64,000 nucleotides of DNA. Source: Haematococcus lacustris. Taxonomy: Eukaryota > Chlorophyta > Chlorophyceae > Chlamydomonadales > Haematococcaceae. The stretch is from contig JASKMD010000003.1 in the NCBI GenBank assembly GCA_030144725.1, positions 186,001-250,000 on the forward strand, in the 5' to 3' direction. The position numbers were made by a program, and so were the translations under genes. Position 1 is the stretch's first letter. Each line of letters starts with the position of its first letter. This document shows, in pieces, positions 1-36,696 of the stretch. Under the pieces are notes generated by a model. That model searched no databases, was not told the origin of the DNA, and was given only the letters and a program-made list of their open reading frames with translations.

Positions 1-672
1 TTTTGCATGGAGGCGTTGGAGCGGGAGCTGGGAGCTGGGAGCTCGAGCCAAACACGGTGCATGCGGTCTCCATGCGGCTCCTCCGCGCTCCCGTTTCCAA
101 TGCTTGCAGATGGGAGCTAGGCATGCGGCCCCCATGTCCTGCCCATGTTCTCCCAGCTTGCCTGCAAAGTTGCTGCTTGCCTGCACTTTAACTTGCTTTG
201 CCCGCTTTGCGGAAGATGTTTAACGCGGAGAATGTTTAGCTAGTCCCGCTTGCGCGGCTTGTACAGCTGACTTGCTTCGCCCGCTAACGCGGAGATTAGC
301 TTAGCTTGCCGTGCACATGTACTACTTGCTACGCTGCTTGCTACTTGCTACACTACTTGCTACTCTGCTTGCCACCTTCATCCTCGCCACCACCCCAGCT
401 AACGGGAGAAGATGTCACCAAACCTGTAGCAAACTGCAGCCACCTGGTCCAAGCAGAGTTGCACCATTACCTGCACTAGGCAGAGATCATAGCCTTGCAA
501 AGCACCAGCCCACCAAGAGTCGTGTTGCAAACTTGTAAAAATGCAGCCAAAAGGATCCATGCAGGTCCAAGCTCCCAGATTTAGCGCAATGGAAACACCA
601 AATCGGTGCATGGGCCCATGCGGCTCCGCTCCCAGCTCCCACCTCCCATGCAGCCTATTGGAAACGCACCGT
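1..672. other. Non-genic flank with imperfect repeats
   Basis: No supported gene. The stretch contains short imperfect repeats of 'gggagctgggagct', 'catgcggctcc' and 'cttgctac', and the start (about 1-105) resembles the segment at 550-670 in word content. Open frames here are short and lack recognisable domains. It abuts the left end of the hAT-like element at 673. Confidence 0.5.
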
Positions 673-778
673 CAGGCGTCCCCAACATGGGGTTGGTAAT
701 CTTCATGCATCTTTGCCTGCAGGAATGACTAGCCTGCTCCGACCGCCCGGACCGTGCCCCCTTGCACCCCCTTGCAAG

Positions 779-1065
779 ACCTTGCACCTCCACCCCCTCC
801 CCAGCCCAGCATAGCCTCCCTACCTCCTCCTACCCCCTCCCAACCCCAGCCACGCCCTCCCCCCCCCACCCCACCCCCTCCCAGCCCCATCACTGCCCTC
901 CCCCCCCCGCTACCCCCTCCCAACCCCGGCCCCGCCCTCCCACCCTTCCCACCACCCCCTCCCAGCCCCGCCCTCCCCCCCCCCCCCCACCCCCTCCCAA
1001 CCCCAGCCCCGCCCTCCCACCCCCCTCCCCCCCCCTCCCTCCCTCCTTCCCTCCCTTCCCATCCC
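779..1065 (+). repeat. C-rich subterminal tract of the transposon
   Basis: Imperfect array of units like ccctcccaaccccagcc. The same kind of tract occurs at the equivalent place in the other copies of this family (55990-56150, 39027-39240 as its complement, 47100-47395), between the terminal repeat and the start of the coding region. Confidence 0.7.
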
Positions 1066-1087
1066 AAACAACTCCTGCCCACCCCCA

Positions 1088-1825
1088 TGGGGCGCAGCCT
1101 GCGGCGTACTCAGCTCCAAGCCCTAGTAAACTCACCGAGAGCTGGTTATCTGCACTGCCCTAACGGCCTCAAAGCTAAAGCAAGGAGGGCTAACGACATT
1201 GCCCAGGAGGTGCAGGCCGAGAATGAGATGCTGATGACTGAGGCTGAATTGCATCAAGCCGTTGAGGAGGTCCTTGCTGCCAAAATGCACGACCTTGAGG
1301 AGAAGCACCAGCACCTACAGCTCGACACGCGAGCCCAAGCTGAAGGGTCTTGTCATGGCTCATGTTCGCAACACAGTAGCCGCCCTGCATGGGGATGAGC
1401 TGGGGGCAGCAGCAGGTGCTGGTGTGGGTGCCGCCCCTGACCTGCCCCCCCCTCCTGCTGCACCCCCCTGGCAGCAGCAGGCAGCTGGTGTGGGTGCCGC
1501 CCCTGACCTGCCCCCCCCTCCTGCTGCACCCCCCCGGCAGCAGCAGGCAGCTGGTGTGGGTGCCGCCCCTGACCTGCCCCCCCCTCCTGCTGCACCCCCC
1601 TGGCAGCAGCTGGCAGCAGGTGCTAGTGCGGCCCTAGGGTTGCTCACCCCTCCACTTGTTGCTGCACCTGAGGAGCAGCAGGGGACAACAACGGAGATGA
1701 GCACGAGCTCGACACGCAAGCGCAAGGCGGGCATGAGGGCGCGGACCCAACCTACCCAGCAAGGTAACAGAGCAATGGCCTACACACCTTGTACTGCTCA
1801 GTTGCATCTGTTTGGCATGCCGTGA
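1088..1825 (+). pseudogene. Deleted transposase remnant of hAT-like family A
   Basis: The translated segment after 1088 contains SPRAGYLHCPN, the same motif as in the first exon of the minus-strand transposase at 55961 (NKSPRAGYLHCPN), followed by an acidic, Gln/Leu-rich coiled-coil-like stretch. About 100 codons in, the frame must shift (by splicing or damage) into a Pro/Ala segment made of three 22-residue repeats. It ends with a basic STRKRKAG-type tail that resembles the basic tail of the large copy (STSRKRGAP). The RNase H-like catalytic core of about 600 residues is absent, so this is a non-autonomous relic. That the two ends come from one ancestral protein is inferred from the shared order of motifs. 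Confidence 0.65.
1421..1612 (+). repeat. 66-bp tandem repeat, about 3 copies
   Basis: Copies begin with ggtgtgggtgccgcccctg at 1421, 1487 and 1553. The 66-bp period preserves the frame and encodes a 22-residue Pro/Ala/Gln unit in the transposase remnant. Confidence 0.9.
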
Positions 1826-2275
1826 TGACCGTTTTTACTGCGGCGACTGTCCCTGGCTGTTTGCAGGGGCTACTGGGCCACGTCGGTCGCGGCGGTCGAT
1901 CGAGGCGAGGCCCGCATGAGCAATACACGCATGAATTTGAATGTTGATATTTGAGCCGCCAGTGCGCTCAACACAATGCACGGGACTAAGTAAAACACGC
2001 TTCACCCCGTAGCTGACAAAGTGCTCTATCCAGGGATATGCGTAGCATAATTAGAGACCACGTGGCTGGGACGCGGCGTCGTTTTGATTACCAGGGGTAG
2101 GTTTTCTGTTAGTTGGGGACACCTGAGGTCCAACCGCGGGGGTGGCCAGTTTTGTACATGGAGAAGTCGCATTTTCAAATTCTCATTCGCAGGCAGATTG
2201 CCGGTTGCCAGGTGCCGGCAGCAGTGGAAAGACTGTTTGTTCCGGTGCGTTTTTGTCGGCTATCTGCCGTGCAAT

Positions 2276-5200
2276 ATGGTAGAAGAGCGGTCCCTTAGCG
2301 AAGGCAGAGCAGCCGATGCAGCAGATAAGCGCGATGGCGGCAGCAGCAGACACGAAAGCAGCAAAAGAAAGAGCAGTAGCGGGAGGGTAGAGCGCAGCGA
2401 TCGTAAGTCGTCCAGACGCAGTCGCAGCGGTAGTAGAGACAGGAAGAGCTCCAAGCGCAGCAGTCGCTCGCCAGGACGTGGGAAGAGCAGCCGGAGAAGC
2501 AGGTCCGACTCTCGTGACAGGCGCAGACGGCGAAGCAGGTGGGATTGATAACGTGCATGGTCTCGCCCGTTTATGCAAGGTGTCCGGACTTGTGCTATGG
2601 CGTACTACAGGTCTAGAGATGTGAAGAAGAGCTCGTCCAGCAGAAAATCGAGGTTCGTCTCTATTTCAGCAGATCAGCATAGATGTGCCCTCAGCCTGGC
2701 TCATTATCGGGGCCTTGCGGGGATGCAGGTCAAGGTCACGCGACCGAAGCAGGCGCAGCCGCAGCAGAGATAGGCGCCGGACCAGCAGTAGGCGGAGTCC
2801 TAGCTCCAGCTCGGACGAAATCGGTGGTTACAAGCCTCGCAAGCGCCAGGAGCCACCTCCCGTCATCACCAATGGTGTGGAACTGCAGTCTTGGCACGCC
2901 ATGTGCAGCAGCATTGGCTATGCTCTGGCCCAGCCATGCATCGCTTGGCGATGCAGGTCCTGGCACGGGGTCTGACCCCTTTGCATCCATGCGACAGCCT
3001 ATCGTGCCCAACGACCCTCAAGCTCAGCTGCGCATGTGGCAGCTGCAGCAGCTTGAAGCCCGTACTATGGTGGGTCCAGCTACAGCCGAGTCCATATGCT
3101 CAGATTGGTGTCATGGACGACGCAAGATGGGGACTGACAGGCAGCCAGGCGCTTGCTCTGCTTCTAACAGGTGCTGGAGCAGCAGGCCAAGAGTGCAGCC
3201 ACCGCCACCTCCAAGACACAGCGGGAGGTGTATGTGGGCGGCCTCATCCCGGGTGCCATCACGGGGGAGGCCCTGCGCACACTGTTCAACTCAGCCCTGG
3301 CGGTCCAGTTCCAGGGCCACCTCATGCCAGGCATGGACCCCGTCATCAACGTCAACCTTCACCCAGAGGTGTGAGATCACACACTAGCAGCGCCGTCATG
3401 GCCACCGCCCACAGTGCTGACAGCAGTACCCAGAGCACCACCCTGTAGTGGCAACAGTCGTAGCACACAGTACAAGCCGTTTTGCCGCAATGTCGCTCGC
3501 TGAGCCATGGAACTGATGATTGCCGCAAGCTGTAGCTCAGCCACTTGCATGGCCGTTTGCTTAGTGGCTTGTATGGCCGCTTGCATGGCTGCTTGCTTGT
3601 CAGCTTGCTTGTCAGCTCGCATGGCTGCTTGCTTTTCTGCTTGCATGGCTGCTTGCTTGGCTCCAGGGCAAGTACTCCTTCGTTGAGTTCCGCATCCCTG
3701 ACATGGCCACTGCAGCCCTGGCCCTGAGTGGGCAGGTGCAGCTGCTGGGCTGCAACCTCAGCGTGGCCCGCCCCTCAGGCTATGTGGACCCCAGCAAGGC
3801 ACTCAACAGCAGCCAGGCAACAGCAGCGGCGCTGGCAGCCTTCAAGAGGGGAGACATGCAGGTCAGCAGGGGAGCAGGGGGAAAGGGGCGGGACGGTAGG
3901 GACCAGGGGCCAGGGGGAGTAAGGGTTGAGGGGCAGGACCAGCCCTACACACAGCAGCCATGGCTGGCTTCGGTGGTGTCTGCTGCAGAATACAAAACAG
4001 CTTCAATTCAATATACTGTCTCACACCCACTGCTGTCCTGCCCAGGGTCCCATCACACTCGGCATGTGACTTGTTTCACGGAGGTGGGAGCGTGCTGCCT
4101 CATGCAGCCTGGGCATAGTGGTGCTGCTGCTGCGGCCCTCCCCTGCTGTTCGCCCTCAGGAGCTCCCCCTCTTGCCTCACCTGCCAGCTGCCCACCTACC
4201 CCCACCCTGCCCCCCATCCTGGCGCTGCCCCACTCTCCAATGACAAACTCCCACACCCACACCCACCTGGCTGCTGTTTGTGCCCGCCCCCCACCCACCT
4301 CCCTAGGTCACGTGTCAATGCGCTGCATGCTGCCCCATGCGCCCCGCCCCGCAGGCCTTGGCTGCCGCTGCGCTGGCGGGTGCCAACCTGCGCGGTCTAG
4401 GGCTGCCGCCCCACATTGAGGACCCAGCCTCTGCCGCCGCGCCCCAAGTCACCCCAGGGGTGAACATCGACGGCCTTGCGCCCCTGCCCACCTCTGTGGT
4501 ATGCATCACAGGCATGGTCACGGCGGAGCGGCTGAAGAGCGACGAGGAGTACAACGGGGTGGGTGGGGCCTGCGCAGGGGCTAGCGCTGGAGGCAGGTGC
4601 CATGGGCGGCAGGGGATGTGATTGAATGTGTGAGAAGTGTGAGATGTAGAGTATCTGGTGCAGGCAGTGCGGGGCGGCAAAGCAAGCAGGGGTGGGTGGG
4701 GTGTAGCTTGACTTGGTTGCCAGTGCGTGACAGAGTGTGCGCTAGCATGGGGACAGTATGTGGCTGGGATGCTGTCCAGCAAGGGAAGTAAGGCGTACAG
4801 AATGTGGTCTGTGAGAAGTGTAAGGTGTGAGGTGCAGGCAACGAGGGGAGGCAGGGCAAGGGCATGTAGGTGAAGCTGTGGTGCAGGCTGGCTGGGTGCA
4901 AGTGTGCAATGGAGTATGCAGTGGGGGTCAGGCATGTGGCAGGGCAGGAGGGCGTGCGCATTGCAGCCCTGCCAGTCACCAACGTGCCACGGGGCCTGCT
5001 GCCTGCTGCTAAGCCTCCTAGCTTCACAACCTGCTATGAGTGATGGGCGGACAACCTGCCAGGCCAGGCCAGGCCAGGCCAGGCCAGGGCCAGGTAAGGC
5101 AGGGCGGACATTCTGGTAGGCAGGAATGGTAGGCCAGGCTGTGAGTGATGGCTGACACTCTGATACGGCGGGCCAGGCCAACTCCACTTGCATATGGCGG

Positions 5201-7847
5201 GCCAGGCCAGGGATGTCAGGCCATGGCGGCAGGGCAAGGCAGGCAGGGTGGCCTCCACTTGCATTGTGAGTCCTACCAGCTTGGCACGCCAGCCTAGGCC
5301 TACAGCACCCTGTCCAATCCCCCCATATCAAAGCTGTAATTGAATCCCCCACTTGTCCCTGCTGCTGCCGCTGCTGCTGCTGCTGCTGCCTGTCCGCTGC
5401 TGCTGCTGCTGCCTGTGTGCTGCTGCTGCTGCTGCCTGCACCTGGCTTTTGCGTAGGCGGCCCTGACCAGCTGGCCTGCTGCTGGTGTGCCCCCTGTGCT
5501 GAGCAGCAACAGCTGCAGCAGCTCGAGCTGCTGGCTCAGCTGGTTGACCCCCGCGCTGGCTGCGTCCTGTGATGCTGCTGCCGCGTGGTATGATGATGAT
5601 GGTGCTGATGTTGGTGATGGTGATGATGATGATGAGTGCGCAGTGTTCCCTTATCCCGACTGCCACTGCTGCTGCCGTCCACCATTGCGGCAGCAGTAAC
5701 AGCTGTGGTGGTGGTGGTGGTGGTGGTGACGATTGCCCAGGGCTCCCATGGCCCACCTGCCACTGCTGCTGCCGTTCTCTCAGGGGCAGCAGTAACAGCC
5801 ATTCCACCCTCTGATTGCCAGGGCCTGCACCACAGCAGCAGGGCTCAGCTGGTCGCAGCCAGCTAGTTTGAGTGAAGGAGACACACTCTTCAGCTAGAAG
5901 CAAGATGAGCGGGGCAGCAGGGTGGGGGCCGCCAGCTGTGCCAAGGCAGGCATATATCTCTTTAGTTGGCACCAGGCAGCTCATGCACCTAGACGGTGCT
6001 GCCCAGTCCAAGCTCATTGCAGCGGCTTCATGGACGGCACATGCAATGCGTGCAGCGCATGGGTGCCCAGCTGCTAGCGTGGCAGGGCTGCCAGGGAGGG
6101 CCGCCTGCCGCCCCTGCCTGGCCCTGCTGCAGCTGGCAGGCGGGGGGGGCCCAGCTAAGTCACAGCTGGCCAGCGGCTGCTGACCCCCAGCCAGTAGCAG
6201 AGGCTGCTGCCTGGTCTGGACCTGGCAATGGGGGTGCCAGGGTGCAGGTGGGGCTCCTGATGCCACCGCTGCCAGCGTGCCTGACCCCCGGCCCTGCCTC
6301 CCGCCCCGCAGTTGAAGGAAGACCTGCAGGAGCAGTGCAACGGCATCGTGAAGGACTGCTGCCTGGAGGTCAAGATCCCTCGGCCGCATGACCCAGCCCT
6401 GTCGGACCAGTACCTGGGCATCGCCAACTATGGCCGGGTACGAGCCAGCCAGCCAGCCAGCCAGCCAGCCGGCTGCACATGCACCCCATGCGGCTCATGC
6501 GCATGCATTGTCTCAAATGGCTGGTCAGCCGGGTGGTTGGGTGGTTGGAGGCCACACCTCGTCACACTCGTGTGCATGCGCAACCCCAGTGCATGGAGAA
6601 TGTTATGCATGCCCAGCAAACGTGCAATACAGGGTGGCATGTGCTGCTGCTCTTCACTACACTGCTGCACTGGCCCCATGCACCTGTCTGACACCCCTGT
6701 CTGCGAGCATAGTGCCTCTTTAGGCCATCTGCTGCAGCTGTGCGTTGGGCATGGTGGGCAGCACATGCACAGCTGGACTGTGGTCCCAACATCATCATCA
6801 TCAGCAGCAGCAGCACCAGCAGCAGCACAGCCACAACAAGCTGGACTCCATGTGGTGTGTTCTGGTGTGAGTGGTGTGTCCAGGTGTTTGTCAAGTTTGT
6901 GACGCCTGAGGCTGCTCTGGTGTGCAAGGACAAGATCCACGGCCGCCTGTATGGGGGGTCGCTGGTGCAGGTCAGGGAGGGCAGGGGGGAGGCTGGCTGG
7001 GGGGCAAGAGGGGCAGGGGTCAAGAGGGTGGCAGGGGTTGCAGGGGAGGGGGAGGCTGGGAGGGGGGGCTGCCAGGGGCTGCACGACACACGACACACGA
7101 CACGACCCGACCCGACCCGACCCGACCCGACCTGACCTGACCTGACCCGACCTGACCCGACCTGACACGACCTGACACGACCTGACACGACCTGACACGA
7201 CCCGACCTGACCCGACCCGACCTGACCTGACCTGACCTGACCCGACCTGACCTGACCTGACCCGACCTGACCCGACCTGACCTGACCTGACCCGACCTGA
7301 CACGACCTGACACGACCTGACACGACCTGACCCGACCCGACCCGACCCGACCTGACCTGACCTGACCCGACCCGACCCGACCCGACCTGACCCGACCTGA
7401 CACGACCTGACACGACCTGACACGACCTGACCCGACCCGACCCGACCTGACCTGACCTGACCTGACCTGACCTGACCTGACCTGACCTGACCTGACCTGA
7501 CCTGACCCGACCTGACCCGACCTGACACGACCTGACACGACCTGACACGACCCGACCCGACCCGACCCGACCTGACCTGACCCGACCTGACACGACCTGA
7601 CACGACCTGACACGACCTGACCCGACCCGACCCGACCCGACCCGACCTGACCTGACCTGACCCGACCCGACCCGACCCGACCTGACCCGACCTGACACGA
7701 CCTGACACGACCCGACCCGACCCGACCCGACCTGACCCGACCCGACCTGACCTGACCTGACCTGACCCGACCTGACCCGACCTGACCCGACCTGACCTGA
7801 CCTTGCAGGTCTACTTCATCACGGACGAGGCCTTCACCAAAGCTTGA
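2276..7847 (+). CDS. U2AF large-subunit-like splicing factor (RS - one RRM - UHM)
   Basis: Nuclear pre-mRNA splicing factor expected to help recognise the polypyrimidine tract and 3' splice site. Ten exons with GT-AG introns give an in-frame 470-residue product: 2276-2538, 2611-2652, 2729-2874, 2957-3069, 3171-3368, 3667-3861, 4355-4558, 6312-6437, 6884-6970, 7809-7847. Residues 1 to about 150 are an arginine/serine-rich domain. A canonical RRM follows, with REVYVGGLIPG as RNP2-like strand and YSFVEFR as RNP1-like strand, then LSVARPSGYVDP. The C-terminal domain matches the U2AF homology motif: VVCITGM, SDEEYNG, VKIPRPH, RVFVKFV and a final VYFITDEAF. U2AF65, PUF60 and CAPER normally carry two RRMs before the UHM. 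Only one is found here, and intron 6 (493 bp) holds no second RRM. Introns 7 (1,753 bp) and 9 (838 bp) are repeat-rich. The start codon is the first ATG of the RS frame. A diverged U2AF65 paralogue is the likely identity, but exact orthology is open. Confidence 0.88.
3540..3662 (+). repeat. Short GCATGGCTGCTTGCTT-type repeats in an intron
   Basis: Imperfect 12-16 base units (gcatggctgcttg, gtcagcttgctt) fill the 3' part of intron 5 of the U2AF-like gene and stop at its acceptor, ctccag at 3661-3666. Confidence 0.65.
4559..6311 (+). other. Large repeat-rich intron 7 of the U2AF-like gene
   Basis: Bounded by gtgggt at 4559 and cccgcag at 6311. It holds ggcca-type repeats (about 5058-5094), a (CTG)n tract (5356-5440), and (GAT/GGT)n tracts (5590-5635, 5703-5735). 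No coding signal fits the flanking reading frame. Long open frames on either strand here are repeat artefacts. Confidence 0.75.
7081..7803 (+). repeat. CCTGA/CCCGA/CACGA pentanucleotide array in last U2AF-like intron
   Basis: About 145 five-base units in three versions (cctga, cccga, cacga) form longer recurring blocks, for example three cacga-containing units followed by runs of cccga and cctga. The array ends only five bases before the acceptor ccttgcag at 7808. Its lack of stop codons on the complement produces several spurious open frames of 300-430 codons. Confidence 0.97.
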
Positions 7848-9295
7848 CACCCGCCAGCCAAGCTGCTGTGGTGGTGGACTGCAGGGGAGGGTGACCACAA
7901 GGCTGCTGCATGATTGGGAAGTTGGCAGCGTGGCCTGGGCACCCCGGTCAGCAGGGAGCTGGGTGGTAGCTGGGTGGCACCTGGACAAGAGCAGCTGATG
8001 GCTGTCGGCTGCGCTTGCCTACAATCAGGCCAAGCACGGGACACCAGCTGTGCCCTAACGGTGTGCCGTGCTATTGGCAGTGAAGAGGAGCTGGTGGCCG
8101 GCTGCAGTTGTAGGCAGCCCGAGAGTCGTCCATTGTACGGTTCTGTTGTACTGCTTTGCAAGACAGCTGCATGGGATGTGGTCTAGCTATACCCAGCCTT
8201 ACCCGGGCTGGGTTGACGAGCGACTTGGACAGTTTGTGGCACCATGCTATGCTGCAGGCAGTGCCATGACCAAACACCATTTGTTTTCCATTGCATGGCT
8301 GCAGGGCGAATGTCGTGTCTTGTCTGCCCCCAGCTGAAGTCAGGGTACGTCGTGGGTTGTGTTGTTGCGGCAGCTGATGCAGAGCAGCGCACAGCAAGGC
8401 TCAAGGGGTCCGGGACTGATGGAAGTTCGCGGTAGGTGGGTTGGTGCAGGCAGCTGGTCATGGTACACTGTTGATGTGGCCGCCAGTTTTCGGACCTAAT
8501 CGCCTGATGTGCAATGTGTGTGGGCCCGACCAATATACAACGCTGGAACTCCAGTGGAAGCACTACATATATATTGCGTGTGCACGAGGCGATGTCCGGG
8601 TGTCTCTGGATGTCGACCACGCAGGGACCTCTGATGCCAATGATATTAATGGGTCTGCACCGTTACAACGGGTAGTCTGGCATGGCTGCTCGGCCTAGCA
8701 AATACCTAGGTTTGGTCGATAAACAACAGCAAACCAGGCTCCTACTGTTTCCACCACCTTGGTCGCAGCCCTTGTGCCCCTACCAGCGGTGAGCTTAGTG
8801 CTGCAGACTGCACATCAGTTTAGAAGTAGACTATTACTGGTAATATGTTGAGCAGCATGCTTAGAGCATGCTTAGCGCTCTCACCACCCTGTTGCAAGGG
8901 GGGGAGCAAGGGGGGGAGACTTAAAGCGGGGTGTATGTGTGTGCACTCGTGCAAAATAAGGGCTGAATGGCATGAGGCTAGACCTAAGGCTCTTACTTCT
9001 GAGCTCAATTGCTTGAACATTGCAAATCAGTGCTTGAGTATTGTGCACAGCCGATCAATGCTCTATTATGACTGGCGGTGGTATACAGCTCTCACCAGGG
9101 GGCATCGCTACGGGATAAACTACAACCCGCCAATTCCGGGCTCGCGGCCTCGCAGCTCACGCTCGATCTGTCTATTTCTCGTCACACTCATGATTATGCT
9201 AAAGCGTGGAGGTACACTGGTACTAGCTTTTCACTTCTACTGAGCATAACCGCCGCTGACCGCTGTTCATGCTCTCTACGCTGCGGTTAGAGCCG
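7848..9295. other. Tail-to-tail intergenic region
   Basis: Lies between the stop of the U2AF-like gene (+) and the stop of the OPR gene (-), so it should hold both 3' untranslated regions. I found no clear TGTAA polyadenylation signal close to either stop. A reverse-strand TGTAA is at about 8664. Short open frames lack known domains. No transposon ends with target duplications were found. Confidence 0.5.
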
Positions 9296-34105
<24,810 letters not shown>

Positions 34106-34691
34106 CGGGCTGCATGCGAAGGGTTATGAACTCACGCCGCGCACTCCAGACAGCTTATGGAGCACGCAGCAAGCATGCGCGATTGCTGACGCTGTACAGC
34201 ACTGTCACCTGGCGCCTCTATCGTGAACCGTAGAGGAAACTACGGGAAAGGGTAGTACAGACTTGTGACTGGCGGTCGTAACTGGCGGGCGTGACTGGCA
34301 GTAGTACAGCCTTGTAAGGCAAAACAACCCCTGCTACTATGACCGTCACCTGGTCGCAGTGCGGCGCGAAAGGTATGAGATTTGACCGTATAAACTATCT
34401 TCGTGGTGGAATTTGATGCTCAGGGCAGAAGAAGACTGCCAAAGTGAGGTTCAATCTGTAGACCCAGCACCCAGCTTGCAACGATCTACCTGAACTCTAC
34501 AGCCACATAGGTGTGTTACTCAAGCAGCACTTACATTGACCTCGATGACATACCTTAAAGCTCCTTCCAATAGCCTCCAAACGCTGGTATGACAAGCAGT
34601 TCTAGTTGAGATTTCCATGCAATCCTCGTGCCCATGCGGTGTGCCTAGTGGTATCGTTTTCCACGCCAACCCCTTTCGTGCAGAGGACAAA
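34106..34691. promoter_or_regulatory. Divergent promoter region between OPR and RPL4
   Basis: The two genes are transcribed away from each other here, so this 586-base segment should carry both promoters. It has direct repeats of gtagtacag (34252, 34310) and of gactggcggtcgt/actggcgggcgt (34267-34290). No TATA box can be assigned with confidence. Confidence 0.5.
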
Positions 34692-36658
34692 ATGGCACGT
34701 CCACTTGTGTCCGTGATTGATGTTGAGAAGGGCGAGGCGGCGGGGCAGACTGCTCTGCCAGCCGTGTTCAGCGCCCCCATCCGCCCTGACATCGTGCATA
34801 CCATTCACACCCACATGGCAAAGAACGCTCGCCAAGCCTACTCCGTGCACTGGAGGGCAGGCCACCAGACGTCGGCGGAGTCCTGGGGCACAGGCCGTGC
34901 CGTGTCTCGTATCCCTCGTGTGCCAGGAGGCGGCACGCACCGTGCAGGCCAGGGAGCCTTTGGCAACATGTGCCGTGGGGGCCGGATGTTTGCCCCTACC
35001 AAGGTTTGGCGGAGGTGGCACCGTAAGATCAACATCAATCAGAAGCGATACGCAGTGGTGTCGGCGCTGGCAGCCTCCGCGCTGCCCTCGCTGGTCATGG
35101 CTCGCGGCCACCGCGTCGACCAGGTTTGAGCTTCTGCTTTGGCTTTGTCAGGGCTGCAACAGGTGTCTGGCAATAGAGCAAGTTGCCAAGGGAGGATGCA
35201 AACTTCATGCGACGGTAGCAAACAAATCGGTGCACGGGTTGTGTGCAGGTGCCAGAGGTGCCTCTAGTGCTCAGCGAGGCCGCAGAAAGCATCACAAAGA
35301 CCAGCAAGGCCATTGAGGTGCTGAAGAAGATTGGCGCCTACGCCGACGTGGAGAAGGCAAAGGATTCCAAGGCTATCCGCGCCGGCAAGGGTAAGCTCCA
35401 ACGAAAAAAGCAGATCCGACTGCAGCATCCGTGAGCATGTACCTCAGTCAGCGGACCTTGATGCGCCGCAGGTAAGATGCGTAACCGGCGGTACGTGCTG
35501 CGCAAGGGCCCCTTGGTGGTGTATGCCAACAACAACGGCATTGCCAAGGCGTTCCGCAACCTGCCAGGCGTGGAGGTTGCATCAGTAGACAGCCTGAACC
35601 TGTTGCAGGTCAGTGTGCAGACTGCCTGGCTGCCACTCAGCAACTCGGGTCAGTTTTGCAGAGGCTGCACGTGGGCTGGAGCTGACCAGCAGGATAGGCA
35701 GCACAAGTGGGTCAGGCAGGTGCCCAAATGCGCAAACTGTGTCCAGGCCAGCTTGTGGGCCATCTCTGCCACCCTACCAGCTGGCTGGCTGGAAGCTTTT
35801 AGCTGGAGGCATCAGCAGCACTTGCAGCTACAGTGGGCTGTGTAGGCTGAGGGTGCTGCTGATGGTGGTCGCAGCTGGCACCCGGTGGCCACCTGGGGCG
35901 CTTTGTGATCTGGACTCAGCCAGCCTTCGAGCAGCTGGACAAGATCTTTGGCACCACCACTAAAGACAGTGCCACCAAGAAGGGATACAAGCTGCCACGT
36001 GGCATCATGGCCAACGGCGACCTGACCCGCCTCATCAACTCGTGAGCAGGCCTAGTGCATGTGGAACACACTGCCTGGTGCTGTTGTTGGCTGAACGAGC
36101 CTGGACCTCCATGCAACAAGCTGCTGTCCTGCTGTGCTTTGCTAGCTATAGCACGAGCTTTGTTGAGTTTAGCACAAGCTCTGCTAAGTTCAACACAGAT
36201 GTGAGTGGTGCATCCACGTAGCAGCAGAGCCCCGCATGACAAGGGCTGTGTTTATGATAGCGCCGCATGGCCAGGGCTGAAACTCAGGGAAGGAGCAGCT
36301 AGGCTCGGCAGGGTGCTGAGTGTGTGAGGCACTGATGCAGGCCCAGGCAGAGAAGGGTGCAACTTTCATGTGGTGCAAGCGCCACGCAGGACCTGTCACA
36401 CTGCACCCGCCCTCACTGACCAGCTGCATGGCTAGGGGGCGGGGGACCTAGGGGCCAGGGGAGTGGCCCTCACTGCACTGCCGGCCTGCCTGCCCATATG
36501 CCTGCATGTGCTCGCACTAATGCACTTAGCCACAAGGTCTTAGCCACTGGACCAGCAAGAGCCACTGCACCAGCACCACCCTCTCAGCCAGCGCACTTTG
36601 ACACCCTGCAGCCGCTCACATCGCTGCTGCTGCTGCCGCCACGCAACAATGCGCCTGC

Positions 36659-36696
<38 letters not shown>

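Larger units (their letters stand above)
673..2125 (+). mobile_element. Internally deleted hAT-like element, family A (1.45 kb)
   Basis: The left end reads caggcgtccccaac (673-686) and the right end gttggggacacctg (2112-2125), inverted repeats matching at 13 of 14 bases. The 20-30 bases inside each end match the corresponding ends of the 4.3 kb element at 52479-56803, in reverse order, so this copy carries its gene remnant on the plus strand. Order inside: terminal repeat, C-rich tract, N-terminal coding remnant, then a proline/alanine repeat and a basic tail. The catalytic region is missing. No matching 8-bp target duplication is visible (cgcaccgt left, aggtccaa right), so one flank may have been rearranged. 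It ends 150 bp before the U2AF-like start codon. Confidence 0.75.

Noticed and set aside
6428..7988. Long minus-strand frames of repeated RSGQVGSGR
   Set aside because: Antisense of the CCTGA array in a U2AF-like intron. No conserved sequence outside the repeat.
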